Counted from the stretch's first letter, positions 1-9,635 are shown. The stretch: DNA of 64,000 bases from BRH-c54 sp036567945 (GCA_036567945.1 DATCTM010000049.1:1-64000), one strand, 5' to 3'. The notes: generated by a model not told the origin, from the sequence alone. Program-made: numbers and translations.

Positions 1-914
1 TTGTCATTAAACATAGCTATTAATGCCTGATTAATTTCACTTTGCAACCAATGTTTTACCTGTTCTTTTCGCTGCGTATCAAAAAAACCGTTGCTCACTA
101 CTAAATGCTGAAAATCTTCCATTATTTTCCATATTTCAGGAATATTGGTATGCTCTAATGCTGAGCAAGTTTCAACCTTTGGTGTCCATGCATTTTTATT
201 GGGCGGAAATAAGTGTAAGGCGTTTTGATAAGCTCTTTTGGCAGTTTTAGCTTTATCAATATTATCTCCTTCGGCTTTATTAATTACAATAGCATCAGCC
301 ATTTCCATAATGCCTCTTTTAATACCTTGCAATTCATCTCCTGCACCGGCCAACATTAATAACAAAAAGAAATCTACCATTAATTTCACTTCCGTTTCCG
401 ACTGACCAACACCAACGGTTTCTACCAATATTATTTCGTAACCGGCAGCTTCACATAAAATAATACTTTCTCTTGTCGCCCTAGCCACACCGCCCAAGGT
501 TCCTGAAGAAGGGGAAGGTCTAATAAAAGCATTTTCCTGAGCAGAGAGTTCATTCATTCTGGTTTTATCACCTAAAATACTCCCACTACTTTTGTTGCTA
601 CTTGGATCTATGGCTAAAACAGCTACTTTTTTATGTTGCTGCTGTATTAAAAACATACCCAACGCTTCTATAAAAGTACTTTTTCCAACTCCTGGTACTC
701 CTGTAATACCTATTCTAAATGATTTTCCTGATAAAGGCAAACATTTTTCAATAATTTGTTCAGCAATAACTTGGTGCGATTTATTGTTACTTTCAACAAG
801 TGTAATCGCTTTACTCAATGCATTTCTATCTCCTTTAGTTATAGCACTAACATATTCATCTACAGAAAGTAGCTTTTTTTTGTTTAATTTATTAATATTT
901 ATTTGCTTTTTCAT
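1..914 (-). CDS. meaB: MeaB/ArgK-family methylmalonyl-CoA mutase-associated GTPase (3' end cut by window edge)
   Basis: G3E-type GTPase that in this family escorts adenosylcobalamin into methylmalonyl-CoA mutase and protects the enzyme. Reading the minus strand from the ATG at 914 gives one unbroken frame to the left edge (about 304 residues). I see the Walker A motif GVPGVGKST at residues 72-80, AIDPSS and DKTRM just after it, the switch ETVGVGQSE, and INKAEGDN in the place of the guanine-specificity loop; the usual Asp of NKxD is Glu here, with Asp two residues later. The helical N-terminus (residues 1-60) is typical of the family. The C-terminal dimerisation arm lies partly outside the window. 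The mutase genes are not visible and may lie to the left. Family assignment is firm; pairing with a mutase is inferred from family knowledge. Confidence 0.93.
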   Translation of the reverse strand, partial: MKKQININKLNKKKLLSVDEYVSAITKGDRNALSKAITLVESNNKSHQVIAEQIIEKCLPLSGKSFRIGITGVPGVGKSTFIEALGMFLIQQQHKKVAVLAIDPSSNKSSGSILGDKTRMNELSAQENAFIRPSPSSGTLGGVARATRESIILCEAAGYEIILVETVGVGQSETEVKLMVDFFLLLMLAGAGDELQGIKRGIMEMADAIVINKAEGDNIDKAKTAKRAYQNALHLFPPNKNAWTPKVETCSALEHTNIPEIWKIMEDFQHLVVSNGFFDTQRKEQVKHWLQSEINQALIAMFND

Positions 915-1161
915 CAGTTTATACTCATTGTTTTTTATCGGTCAGATGTAACTCCCAAATAATCATTTTCCTATCTGATTAATTTTTATTTATGGTCGTT
1001 TCATAAAATAATAAAGTATAAAAGTAACAATTTAAAAAAACTTACGTTATATGTTTCATAGTACAGATTTAAGGATTGGTCGAAATTTTTATTTCATTTA
1101 TCTAAAAACTGTGTTTTAATGTTGAGTTGACTACCTATCGCTTCACTTAAAACCTAACGTT

Positions 1162-1332
1162 ATGGACTCAAATTTAATCTTGTTCCTAGTTACTGCACTG
1201 TTCCTTGGAGCTATTTTCGGAGTACTTTACATCATGAGTAAAAACTACAAACCGAAAAAAAAAAGAAAAGAACATTTAGAGGCTTTAAGAAGACTAAGAG
1301 CACTGAAGAATAAACAAAGAGTGAAAGCCTAA
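1162..1332 (+). CDS. Small single-pass membrane protein, 56 aa, unknown function
   Basis: I do not recognise this protein. An ATG at 1162 opens a 56-codon frame ending in TAA at 1330-1332. Residues 4-25 are strongly hydrophobic and form one membrane helix (LILFLVTALFLGAIFGVLY); the remaining 30 residues are extremely basic (KPKKKRKEHLEALRRLRALK), suggesting a cytosolic positively charged tail by the positive-inside rule. The layout is reminiscent of small accessory subunits or membrane-tethered RNA-binding tails, but nothing assigns a role. It stands alone between the divergent meaB gene and the YigZ-family gene. The coherent hydrophobic-then-basic composition argues for a real gene over chance. 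Confidence 0.6.
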   Translation: MDSNLILFLVTALFLGAIFGVLYIMSKNYKPKKKRKEHLEALRRLRALKNKQRVKA

Positions 1333-1425
1333 GCTGATTGATTTTTTAATTTAATTTACCGCAAATAAAATTTGCGATAATGATTTCTATTGCCAACTTT
1401 GCAGGTATCTAAACCTTTAAAAAAG

Positions 1426-2040
1426 TTGAAAAATAAAGAAAGTTATTTAACACTAAACAACTCTTCTACAGGAGAGTACAAGGAAAAAGGCAGTAAGTTT
1501 CTAGCGTACGCTTTTCCTGTTCTTTCCGAAAATTCCTTTAAAGAACAATTATCCATTATTAAAACTGAACATCCTAACGGGCGACATTTTTGCTATGCAT
1601 TTCGCTTTGGAATTAATGGCGAACAATACAGGTATAATGATGATGGAGAGCCTAAAAACTCTGCAGGCTCACCCATTTACGGTCAATTACTATCTAAAGA
1701 ATTAACCAATATTGCTATTGTGGTAGTACGTTATTTTGGAGGTACAAAATTAGGTGTTGGCGGATTAGTAAATGCCTATAAAACTGCTGCAAAAGAAGCA
1801 TTAGAAAATGGTGAAATCATCACAAAAAAGCTTACTGAAACATATAAAATTGAATTTAATTATGATAAGATGTCGGCAATAATGGCTTTTATCAATCAGC
1901 ATCAATTAACGGTTACCAAACAACACTTCGAGCTAACTTGCTTTGTTGAAATTGAACTAGAAAAAGCTAATGCTATAGACATTATCGAACGGTTTAGTGA
2001 AATACAAGATATCAACATAAAAAAAGCACCTAATAATTAG
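1426..2040 (+). CDS. YigZ/IMPACT-family protein (UPF0029)
   Basis: Member of the YigZ/IMPACT family, thought to bind translation-related or nucleic-acid targets; the bacterial function is not settled. The N-terminal domain carries the family signature, with YNDDGEPKNSAGSPI and VVVRYFGGTKLGVGGLVNAY, followed by a ferredoxin-like C-terminal domain. The frame can be extended to a TTG at 1390, but relatives begin a few residues before the segment SSTGEYKEKGSKF, which fits the TTG at 1426 (MKNKESYLTL). The stretch CAACTTTG at 1394-1401 also looks like a -7 promoter element, which would put the transcript start after 1400. The last codons form one arm of a terminator hairpin. Family certain, start moderately certain. 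Confidence 0.85.
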   Translation: MKNKESYLTLNNSSTGEYKEKGSKFLAYAFPVLSENSFKEQLSIIKTEHPNGRHFCYAFRFGINGEQYRYNDDGEPKNSAGSPIYGQLLSKELTNIAIVVVRYFGGTKLGVGGLVNAYKTAAKEALENGEIITKKLTETYKIEFNYDKMSAIMAFINQHQLTVTKQHFELTCFVEIELEKANAIDIIERFSEIQDINIKKAPNN

Positions 2041-2050
2041 GTGCTTTTTT
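2019..2050. terminator. Bidirectional terminator overlapping the yigZ-like stop codon
   Basis: A perfect 9-bp inverted repeat (GCACCTAAT / ATTAGGTGC, 2026-2034 and 2036-2044) with a one-base centre is flanked by A-runs on the left and T-runs on the right, so it can terminate both converging genes. The stop codon TAG at 2038-2040 lies inside the right arm. Confidence 0.85.
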
Positions 2051-2064
2051 GTTATTAAATTTTC

Positions 2065-4398
2065 TTATTGTTTGTTTTTCAGTTCTTCATTTTTTTTAGC
2101 TCGTTGCATAGGGTTTTCACCATACCCTCCCCAATTATAAGCTTTTCTTTCATAGAGTTCAAACTTACTAGGTTGCATTTTTGGAGGCCAATTGTTGTTG
2201 CTTAAATCAACATCTGCTGTTTCTAAAAATGGGTCTAATTCTATTCCTGCTAATTCTTTTTCAAAGAAAAATACTTTAGAAACATTTTTGTGATTCATTT
2301 TCCAAATTTCTGCAGGAATTCTAACCACTTCTTTGGAACCATCGGTAAAAGTAAACTGAAGAATAAGCGGCATTACTAAGCCTCCAACACTTTCAAAACT
2401 TACCGTATAATAATTGTATGTTGAATTTAAAATTGCAATATCTTTTTCATTAAGATTAGATAAGTATTTTTGATACTCTACTTTGTCTATTAAATTCACT
2501 TCAAAAGGGTCATATTTATCATAAAAATCCATTATAGAAGGATCTTTTTCTTCGTACGTTTCTTTTACTTCTTTAGGGTTTCTTATTTCACCAATTCCTT
2601 TCTGTTCATTAGCTTTCATTTCTTTCTGAATGGCTTTCTCCACTTCCGGATTTTTAGAATCTATTTTAAACCATTCTACATTTTTAATGGCAATATCTAC
2701 ATGGTCGGTAGTGTAAAACCAACCTCTCCAAAACCAATCTAAATCAACCGCAGAAGCATCTTCCATTGTTCTGAAAAAATCTTCAGGTGTTGGGTGTTTA
2801 AATTTCCATCTTTCTGCATAGGTTTTAAAAGCAAAATCAAATAATTCTCTTCCCATTACGGTTTCTCTTAAAATATTAAGAGCCGTAGCCGGTTTACCAT
2901 AAGCATTATTACCAAATTGAAAAATAGATTCTGAATTAGTCATAATAGGAGAAATGTATTCTTTATCTCCTTTCATGTAATCAACAATTTTATGTGCCGG
3001 TCCTCTACGAGAAGGATAATCTCTTTCCCATTCTTGTTCACACAGATATTGTGTAAAGGTGTTCAATCCTTCATCCATCCAAGTCCATTGCCTTTCATCA
3101 GAGTTAATAATCATAGGGAAAAAATTATGTCCTACTTCATGTATAATTACGCCAATCATCGCATATTTGGTTCTTTCAGAATATGTACCATCCGGTTCAG
3201 GTCTTCCTCCATTAAAACATATCATTGGGTATTCCATTCCAATTCTTTTAGAGTGAACCGAAATGGCTACTGGATAAGGGTATGTAATGGTATGATTTGA
3301 ATAACTTTTTAACGTATGTGCAACCACTTTAGTACTGTATTGCTCCCAAAGCGGATTTCCTTCTTTAGGATAATAGCTCATTGCCAAACTTTTTTTATCT
3401 CCTAAATCAACAGCCATAGCATCCCAAATAAATTTTCTTGATGAAGCAAAAGCAAAATCTCTAACATTAGTAGCGCTAAAACTCCATGTTTTAGTGTCGT
3501 TAGATCTAGATTTTTCATTCTTTTCAGCTTCTTCCTGAGTAATAATAATTATTGGTTGCTTGTATTCATTTTGAGCCGCTGCAAATCTCTTTCTTTGTTC
3601 CGAAGTAAGTACATTATTTGCATTGGTTAATGTTCCTGTTGATGCAATAACATGGTCAGCAGGAGCTGTAATGTTTACTTTAAAATCCCCAAAAGGCAAA
3701 GTAAATTCTCCTCTACCTAAAAATTGTTTGTGTTGCCAGCCTTCTACTTCGTTATAAACTGCCATTCTAGGGTAAAACTGAGCAATGGTGTATAAATAAT
3801 TGCTGTCTTCTTCAAAATATTCATAACCAGAACGACCGCCAATTTCGTCTCTATCATTAATATTATACCACCATTTTATTTTGAAAGTATAACTTGCCCC
3901 AGGCATTAATGGTTTGGGCATATCTATTCTCATCATCGTTTTATTAATGGTTACAGGTAAATCATTCCCTGACACATCTTTAACATAATCTAATTTAAAA
4001 CCACCATCAAAATTGTTGTGCAAATCAGCAATTTCCTTAAACGACATTTTGTTGTTAATACTCCCTGTTTCAATTAGTTTAGTATCAGAATCCTGAGCTC
4101 TCATGTTTTGATCAAGCTGAACCCAAAGGTATTCCAATTTATCTGGTGAATTATTTTTGTAGGTTACCGTTTCTTTACCGTAGATTTTTTGCTCTTTATC
4201 ATCTAAGGTAATATCAATAATATAATCTGCTTTTTGCTGATAATATCCGTGACCTGGAGCACCAGAAGCTGTTCTGTAAATATTAGGAGTAGCAAATTCT
4301 TCTTTTAACTGTCTGAATTTGTTTTTATTGGTATTTTCTTGTGCGTTAATAATTCCAAATGTACTTACTAATAGTAAGGCTAAAGTAATTCGTTTCAT
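2065..4398 (-). CDS. M1-family zinc metallopeptidase, exported
   Basis: Gluzincin aminopeptidase of the M1 class. The zinc site is complete: HEVGH at residues 420-424 and the third ligand Glu443 in WMDEG, giving HExxH-x18-E. Residues 1-19 form a signal peptide (MKRITLALLLVSTFGIINA), so the enzyme acts in the periplasm or at the cell surface. An N-terminal beta-saddle domain (about residues 50-270) precedes the thermolysin-like catalytic part, and about 200 residues of C-terminal extension follow. At 777 residues it is the size of other Bacteroidota M1 peptidases. It is the last gene of the alaS operon: its ATG overlaps the stop of the DUF6702 gene by four bases (ATGA), which suggests translational coupling. 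Substrate not predictable; peptide scavenging is likely. Confidence 0.93.
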   Translation of the reverse strand: MKRITLALLLVSTFGIINAQENTNKNKFRQLKEEFATPNIYRTASGAPGHGYYQQKADYIIDITLDDKEQKIYGKETVTYKNNSPDKLEYLWVQLDQNMRAQDSDTKLIETGSINNKMSFKEIADLHNNFDGGFKLDYVKDVSGNDLPVTINKTMMRIDMPKPLMPGASYTFKIKWWYNINDRDEIGGRSGYEYFEEDSNYLYTIAQFYPRMAVYNEVEGWQHKQFLGRGEFTLPFGDFKVNITAPADHVIASTGTLTNANNVLTSEQRKRFAAAQNEYKQPIIIITQEEAEKNEKSRSNDTKTWSFSATNVRDFAFASSRKFIWDAMAVDLGDKKSLAMSYYPKEGNPLWEQYSTKVVAHTLKSYSNHTITYPYPVAISVHSKRIGMEYPMICFNGGRPEPDGTYSERTKYAMIGVIIHEVGHNFFPMIINSDERQWTWMDEGLNTFTQYLCEQEWERDYPSRRGPAHKIVDYMKGDKEYISPIMTNSESIFQFGNNAYGKPATALNILRETVMGRELFDFAFKTYAERWKFKHPTPEDFFRTMEDASAVDLDWFWRGWFYTTDHVDIAIKNVEWFKIDSKNPEVEKAIQKEMKANEQKGIGEIRNPKEVKETYEEKDPSIMDFYDKYDPFEVNLIDKVEYQKYLSNLNEKDIAILNSTYNYYTVSFESVGGLVMPLILQFTFTDGSKEVVRIPAEIWKMNHKNVSKVFFFEKELAGIELDPFLETADVDLSNNNWPPKMQPSKFELYERKAYNWGGYGENPMQRAKKNEELKNKQ

Positions 4399-4898
4399 TC
4401 CTGTTTTATTTGATGTTTTTCTGATTTTTTATAGTCGTTTAATCTAAAATTAAAACGTTGCTCGCCTACTGTAAGGTAGATGATGTTTACATGTTCTTCA
4501 AAATAATTATTTAAGATAGTTGATTTTACTTCCACGGAACTTATTGAATCTATTGGTGATGAAGTAAAGTAAACCAACATATCATCATCTGCTCTAACTT
4601 CTTTTCCGAAAAAGTGGATGTCAACAGTTTTTTCATTTACAATAATTTCAACATGTTTTTTGATAAAATTGAAAATGATTTCGTTGGCTTTTTCATGTTC
4701 TTTTTCTGTGCCAAGATGTAATTCTGGATGACCTTCTTTTTCTAGGGCATATTCTAAATCATGACCAATAAACTTAATAGAAGCTTCAAACAATTGTTCT
4801 TTTTCGTTGAAGTTAATTTCTGTAATAGACACATAATACTTATGTGGTACAAAGCTGACCAAAAGTACTACTAGTGCTATATAAATGAAATTCCTCAT
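4395..4898 (-). CDS. DUF6702 family protein
   Basis: Small exported protein typical of Bacteroidota, function unknown. The N-terminus is hydrophobic (MRNFIYIALVVLLVSF) and followed by HKYYVSITEINFNE, the recognisable DUF6702 opening, then an alternating strand-rich domain of about 140 residues. Two starts are possible: ATG at 4925, which overlaps the alaS stop as TAATG, and ATG at 4898. I chose 4898 because it puts the charged residues and hydrophobic core where a signal sequence needs them; the extra nine residues of the longer form add no family similarity. The gene sits between alaS and an M1 peptidase with overlaps on both sides, and relatives often precede an M1 peptidase gene, so a shared periplasmic role is an inference. 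Confidence 0.8.
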   Translation of the reverse strand: MRNFIYIALVVLLVSFVPHKYYVSITEINFNEKEQLFEASIKFIGHDLEYALEKEGHPELHLGTEKEHEKANEIIFNFIKKHVEIIVNEKTVDIHFFGKEVRADDDMLVYFTSSPIDSISSVEVKSTILNNYFEEHVNIIYLTVGEQRFNFRLNDYKKSEKHQIKQE

Positions 4899-4924
4899 GA
4901 AAAAATGAAGTGCTAAATTAAGCA

Positions 4925-7714
4925 TTAATTTAAAACTGCTAATGCTTTTTCCATAGCTGCATCTAAACCGTTTAGGTTAGCACCACCTGCTGTTGCAAAA
5001 AATGGCTGACCACCACCTCCACCTTGCATTTCTTTAGCCGCTTCTCTAATAATATTACCTGCATGTAATTTTCTTTCGGTAGCTAAATTATCAGAAATGG
5101 CAATGGTTAAATTAGGTTTGCCATTAATTTCTGCACCCAAGACCAAATACAGATTATCTATCTGGGCTTTTAACTGAAAAGCCAAATCTTTAATGGTTGC
5201 TGCATCAACAGCAGTTAGTTTTTTGGTGATAACATTAACGCCATTAATATTTTTTACTTCGTTTAATAATTCTTCTTTAATGGCTTTTGCTTGTTCTTTA
5301 CCTTTCTGTTCTTCTTCTTTAAGCATCGCTTTTTTGATATTATTCAATTCATCAATAATAACCGCATCCAACTTAATTTTTGTAAAATCTGCAATAGCAT
5401 TGCTCAATACTTCTATTTGTAGAGAACCATTTGAAGGAGAAATTATATTTAAAGTAGGCATATCACTCACTTTAGCGTACTGTTGTAATAAATTATGTTG
5501 AGCAATATTTATTTTACTAATAATTTCATCAGTCACCAATCCTGATAATGGATGTTTCGTAATAATATCAATTTTTTCTTTTAAATAGTTAGCTGCACCT
5601 TTTGACGTAACTGCTTCAATCCTCCTAATTCCTGCTGCAACAGACCCTTCAGAAGTAATTTTAAACAACTCAATAGCTTTAGTATTGTTTACATGAATTC
5701 CTCCACACAATTCTTTAGAATCTCCAAACTGAATCATACGAACCTTGTCTCCATATTTTTCGCCAAATAACATCATGGCCCCTTGTTTTTCAGCTTCTTC
5801 AATAGGAATTTCTCTGTGTTCGTTTAAGTTGATAGCAGTTTGAATTTTTTCATTTACAAAGTCTTCTATTTGTTGCAATTCTTCCTCACTTACTTTTTGG
5901 AAATGAGAAAAATCAAAACGCAAATAATCGGTATTTACCAACGAGCCTTTTTGTTCTACATGTGTACCTAAAATTGTTCTAAGTGCCTGATGTAATAAGT
6001 GTGTTGCTGAGTGATTAGCAGCTGTTAGTTTTCTATCATTACTAACAACAGCTTTAACCGATGCAGTAACATCTTCAGGCAATTCTTTGGTAAAATGAAC
6101 AATTAGATTGTTCTCTTTTTTAGTGTCTAAAACAGCAATTTTCTTTCTGTTAACTTCTAAATAACCTTTGTCACCCACTTGACCTCCACCTTCCGGATAA
6201 AATGGTGTTTTTTCTAAAACAATTTGATATTGTTCTTTATCCTTGGCTTTAATTTTTCTATAACTTACAATTTTTGTTTCACTTTCTAAATTATCATAAC
6301 CAATAAATTCCGTCCCCGAAGCATTTTGAACAGTAATCCAATCTCCGGTTTCAATTTTAGTGGCAGCTCTAGAACGATTTTTTTGTTCTTCTAGCTCTTT
6401 GTTAAAAGCATCCATATCCACTTTAAAACCATTTTCAGTTGCCATCAATTGAGTTAAATCTATAGGGAAACCAAAAGTATCATACAATTCAAAAGCAAAC
6501 TTACCATCAATGGTTTTTGAAGCTGCTGTTGCTATATAATTTTCAAATCGAGAAATTCCCTTATCAAGCGTACGCAAAAAGCTATCTTCTTCTTCTTTAA
6601 TTACTTTGGTAATAATTTCTTGTTGATTAACCAATTCTGGGAAAAATGTACCCATTTGTTGAGCTAAAATTTCTACCAACTCATAAATAAAAGCCTCTTT
6701 AAGGTTTAGGAAACTGTAACCATATCTGATAGCTCTTCTTAAAATTCTACGAATAACGTATCCGGCTCCGTTGTTAGAAGGTAATTGTCCGTCTGCAATA
6801 GAAAAAGCAACTGCTCTTACATGGTCGGCAATTACACGAATAGCCACATCTGTTTTATACTTCGTATCTAATGAGTTTTTATAAGGAATGTCTGAAATCT
6901 GAGCTATTTTGTCGGTTAATGGAGAAAAAACATCAGTATCATAGTTCGATTTTTTACCTTGTAATACCATTGCCAATCGTTCAAATCCCATTCCTGTATC
7001 CACATGTTTGGCTGGAAGTGCTTTTAATTTCCCATCAGCCATACGGTTAAACTCCATAAACACTAAATTCCAAATTTCAATAACTTGCGGATGGTCATTA
7101 TTTACCAACTCTTTCCCAGGAATTTTAGCAATTTCTTCATCACTTCTAATATCCACATGAATTTCAGAACAAGGACCACATGGACCTGTATCACCCATTT
7201 CCCAAAAGTTATCTTTTTTATTGGCTTTTAAAATTTTATCTGTTGTCAATCCGTTTTTTTCTAAGAGCTCTTTCCAAAGCTCAAAAGCTTCGGTATCTTC
7301 AGGAGTTCCATCTTCTGCATCGCCTTCAAAAACGGTAAAATACAACCTGTTTTTATCAATTTTATAAACATCAACTAATAATTCCCATGCCCACTCTATC
7401 GCTTCTTTTTTAAAATAATCTCCAAAACTCCAGTTACCCAACATCTCAAACATAGTATGATGATAAGTATCAACACCCACTTCCTCTAAATCGTTGTGCT
7501 TACCCGAAACACGCAAACATTTTTGAGTATCAGCAATTCTTTTATCCACAATAGGAGAATTACCTAAGAACAAATCTTTAAACTGATTCATTCCCGCATT
7601 GGTAAACATCAAAGTAGGATCATTTTTAATAACCATTGGAGCAGAGGCTACAATTTTGTGGTTTTTTTGTTTGAAAAACGTTAAAAAAGCTTCACGAATT
7701 TCTTGAGACTTCAT
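4925..7714 (-). CDS. alaS: Alanine--tRNA ligase
   Basis: Charges tRNA-Ala and edits mischarged Ser/Gly. All parts of the enzyme are present in order: the class II catalytic core (TNAGMNQFKDLFLG, motif 1; HHTMFEMLGNWSFGDYF, motif 2), the tRNA recognition helices, the editing domain with the zinc ligands HSATH (HxxxH) and CGGIH (CxxxH), and the C-Ala/DHHA1 domain with the glycine-rich GGGGGQPFFATAGG near the end. At 929 residues it is slightly longer than the common 870-880. It is the first gene of a three-gene minus-strand operon with the DUF6702 protein and an M1 peptidase, with the downstream start overlapping or close to its stop. Confidence 0.98.
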   Translation of the reverse strand: MKSQEIREAFLTFFKQKNHKIVASAPMVIKNDPTLMFTNAGMNQFKDLFLGNSPIVDKRIADTQKCLRVSGKHNDLEEVGVDTYHHTMFEMLGNWSFGDYFKKEAIEWAWELLVDVYKIDKNRLYFTVFEGDAEDGTPEDTEAFELWKELLEKNGLTTDKILKANKKDNFWEMGDTGPCGPCSEIHVDIRSDEEIAKIPGKELVNNDHPQVIEIWNLVFMEFNRMADGKLKALPAKHVDTGMGFERLAMVLQGKKSNYDTDVFSPLTDKIAQISDIPYKNSLDTKYKTDVAIRVIADHVRAVAFSIADGQLPSNNGAGYVIRRILRRAIRYGYSFLNLKEAFIYELVEILAQQMGTFFPELVNQQEIITKVIKEEEDSFLRTLDKGISRFENYIATAASKTIDGKFAFELYDTFGFPIDLTQLMATENGFKVDMDAFNKELEEQKNRSRAATKIETGDWITVQNASGTEFIGYDNLESETKIVSYRKIKAKDKEQYQIVLEKTPFYPEGGGQVGDKGYLEVNRKKIAVLDTKKENNLIVHFTKELPEDVTASVKAVVSNDRKLTAANHSATHLLHQALRTILGTHVEQKGSLVNTDYLRFDFSHFQKVSEEELQQIEDFVNEKIQTAINLNEHREIPIEEAEKQGAMMLFGEKYGDKVRMIQFGDSKELCGGIHVNNTKAIELFKITSEGSVAAGIRRIEAVTSKGAANYLKEKIDIITKHPLSGLVTDEIISKINIAQHNLLQQYAKVSDMPTLNIISPSNGSLQIEVLSNAIADFTKIKLDAVIIDELNNIKKAMLKEEEQKGKEQAKAIKEELLNEVKNINGVNVITKKLTAVDAATIKDLAFQLKAQIDNLYLVLGAEINGKPNLTIAISDNLATERKLHAGNIIREAAKEMQGGGGGQPFFATAGGANLNGLDAAMEKALAVLN

Positions 7715-7831
7715 AAATATAGAATTATATAATTAATTGATAATGATTATTTTTAGTGTTTTTAATGCTTTTAAAAAATGTTAAAAAACTACTAAAAGCA
7801 GCGATTTTAAACCATGTAAAGGCATTTTTGT

Positions 7832-7839
7832 TATTTTTG
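7832..7839 (+). promoter_or_regulatory. -7 promoter element upstream of the M23 peptidase
   Basis: TATTTTTG matches the Bacteroidota -7 consensus TAnnTTTG exactly, about 62 bases before the ATG. A T-rich stretch lies upstream but no clear -33 element at the usual distance, so the call rests on one box. Confidence 0.45.
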
Positions 7840-7900
7840 TCAAAACTACATAAATTTTTTCGTTGGAGATTCTCAAATAATCAACGAAAAAAAGAAATAA

Positions 7901-8872
7901 ATGGCAAAAGTAAAATACAGATATAATCCACATACCTTAAGCTATGATAAAATTAAGCTTACTTGGCGTCAAAAACTGTCAAGAGCATTATATTTTTTAG
8001 GAGCTAGTTTGGTTTTTGGTGTAGCCATTTATGCGGTTACCTATTCTTTTGTAGATTCTCCAAAAGAAAAGAAACTTAAAATTAGAAATGCCGAGTTACT
8101 TGCTCAATATGAATTATTGAACAAAAAATTAGAAAAGCTAGCTGTTGTTGTTGAAGATGTTCAAAAAAGAGATGATAATATTTATCGTGTAATTTTTGAA
8201 GCAGAACCTATTCCCGCAGAAATTAGAAAAGCTGGTATTGGTGGTGTGAACAGATATGAAGAATTAGAAAATTTTTCTGATGCTGATTTGATTATTTCTA
8301 CAGCAAAAAAAATAGACCAACTTTCCAAACAGTTATATATCCAATCTAAATCTTTTGATGAAGTTTTTAAAATGGCTAAAAACAAGGAAAAAATGTTAGA
8401 ATCTATTCCAGCAATTCAGCCTGTACAAAATGAAGATTTAACTAGAATGGCAAGTGGTTATGGGATGAGAACACACCCTATTTTAAAATATACTAAGTTT
8501 CATGCAGGAATGGACTTTACAGCTCCTGTAGGAACACCAATTTATGCCACAGGAAAAGGAACAGTAGTTCAAGCTGATAACAAAGCGAGTGGTTATGGAA
8601 ATCACGTTAGAATTGACCATGGTTATGGTTATGTTACATTATATGCTCACATGAGTAAAATAAAAGTTAAAGAAGGCGAAAAAATAAACAGAGGTGACAT
8701 TATTGGTTATGTTGGAAACACAGGCTTATCTGCCGGACCACACTGCCACTATGAAGTTAGAAAAAATGATATCCCTGTAAACCCGGTAAGTTTTTATTTC
8801 AACGATTTATCTCCTGAAGAGTTTGCTAAAATGGTTGAGCTATCTAATGCTCCAACTCAATCTATGGACTAA
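7901..8872 (+). CDS. M23-family peptidoglycan metallopeptidase (membrane-anchored)
   Basis: Predicted cell-wall endopeptidase or a divisome/elongasome-related LytM protein. One transmembrane helix (about residues 31-51) puts the rest in the periplasm; a coiled coil follows (residues 60-100, with KLEKLAVVVEDVQKRDD), then the LytM domain near residues 180-290. The four zinc-site residues are there: His and Asp in HAGMD, then HMSK preceded by TLYAH, and HCHYE with its HxH pair, so the domain looks catalytic and not degenerate. Layout (TM, coiled coil, LytM) is the common Bacteroidota form near alaS. The next gene follows after 35 bases on the same strand. Cleavage target inferred from the family. 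Confidence 0.92.
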   Translation: MAKVKYRYNPHTLSYDKIKLTWRQKLSRALYFLGASLVFGVAIYAVTYSFVDSPKEKKLKIRNAELLAQYELLNKKLEKLAVVVEDVQKRDDNIYRVIFEAEPIPAEIRKAGIGGVNRYEELENFSDADLIISTAKKIDQLSKQLYIQSKSFDEVFKMAKNKEKMLESIPAIQPVQNEDLTRMASGYGMRTHPILKYTKFHAGMDFTAPVGTPIYATGKGTVVQADNKASGYGNHVRIDHGYGYVTLYAHMSKIKVKEGEKINRGDIIGYVGNTGLSAGPHCHYEVRKNDIPVNPVSFYFNDLSPEEFAKMVELSNAPTQSMD

Positions 8873-8907
8873 GCGATTTGCAAATTGCTAATTAATTAAC
8901 AGCTACT

Positions 8908-9537
8908 TTGGAAGAAATTTTCACCAATTTACTCGACTTAATAGGAACTTTTGTTTTTGCAATAAGCGGTATCAGATTAGCTTCTCGTAAACAAATAGAT
9001 TGGTTTGGAGCCTACATAATTGGCTTGGTTACTGCGATTGGTGGCGGAACAGCCAGAGATCTATTATTAAATACCACTCCTTTTTGGATGTTAGATAGCA
9101 AATACTTTATAACTACAGGCATAGCATTGTTAACTACTATCTTATTTAAAGATAAACTGTTTAAATGGGGAAATACCTTGTTTTTATTTGATGCCATAGG
9201 ATTAGGCTTATTTACAATTGTAGGAATTAGCAAAAGTGTGGACGCAGGCTTTCCATTTTGGGTATGTATTTTAATGGGAGCTATTACCGGTTCTTTGGGA
9301 GGGGTAATTAGAGATGTTTTACTAAATGAAGTACCTTTATTATTACGAAAAGATATTTATGCATTAGCATGTGTAACCGGAGGAATAGTTTATTTTATTT
9401 GTATCCACTTTAGCGTTCCTATTACAGTAACAGAACTGATTGCAGCGTTTGTTGTTATTTTAGCCAGATTAGTAGCAGTTAAGTTTCATATCCACTTACC
9501 GGTATTGAATACCATTGAAAATGATGAGGGTTATTGA
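8908..9537 (+). CDS. TRIC-type cation channel / UPF0126 (YicG-like) membrane protein
   Basis: Bacterial relative of trimeric intracellular cation channels. The protein is almost entirely hydrophobic, about seven helices, made of two homologous halves; each half carries the diagnostic GG-x-RD loop (GGGTARDLLL near residue 46 and GGVIRDVLLNE near residue 132). At 209 residues it is of usual length. No ATG precedes the first membrane helix, so the start must be the TTG at 8908; this TTG is part of the string TACTTTG, which resembles a -7 promoter box, so the start is assigned by elimination. Probable role in K+ or other monovalent cation flux in the inner membrane; physiological role in bacteria unproven. 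Confidence 0.85.
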   Translation: MEEIFTNLLDLIGTFVFAISGIRLASRKQIDWFGAYIIGLVTAIGGGTARDLLLNTTPFWMLDSKYFITTGIALLTTILFKDKLFKWGNTLFLFDAIGLGLFTIVGISKSVDAGFPFWVCILMGAITGSLGGVIRDVLLNEVPLLLRKDIYALACVTGGIVYFICIHFSVPITVTELIAAFVVILARLVAVKFHIHLPVLNTIENDEGY

Positions 9538-9575
9538 TGCGGTATAAAAAAAATGAAATAAATTTTAAATATTAC

Positions 9576-9605
9576 TTGCAGAGAAAGAAAAAAAATATAC
9601 TTTTG
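9576..9605 (+). promoter_or_regulatory. Promoter of rpmH (-33 TTG, -7 TACTTTTG)
   Basis: TTG at 9576-9578 and TACTTTTG at 9598-9605 are separated by exactly 19 bases, the spacing expected of the primary sigma factor of Bacteroidota. The L34 start codon follows about 30 bases later. Clearest promoter in the window. Confidence 0.8.
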
Positions 9606-9635
9606 CAGACCGAAATAAAATAAAACATAGAAAAA

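Noticed and set aside
592..951. Plus-strand open frame of 119 codons
   Set aside because: It is the reverse side of meaB, whose minus-strand frame carries all GTPase motifs.
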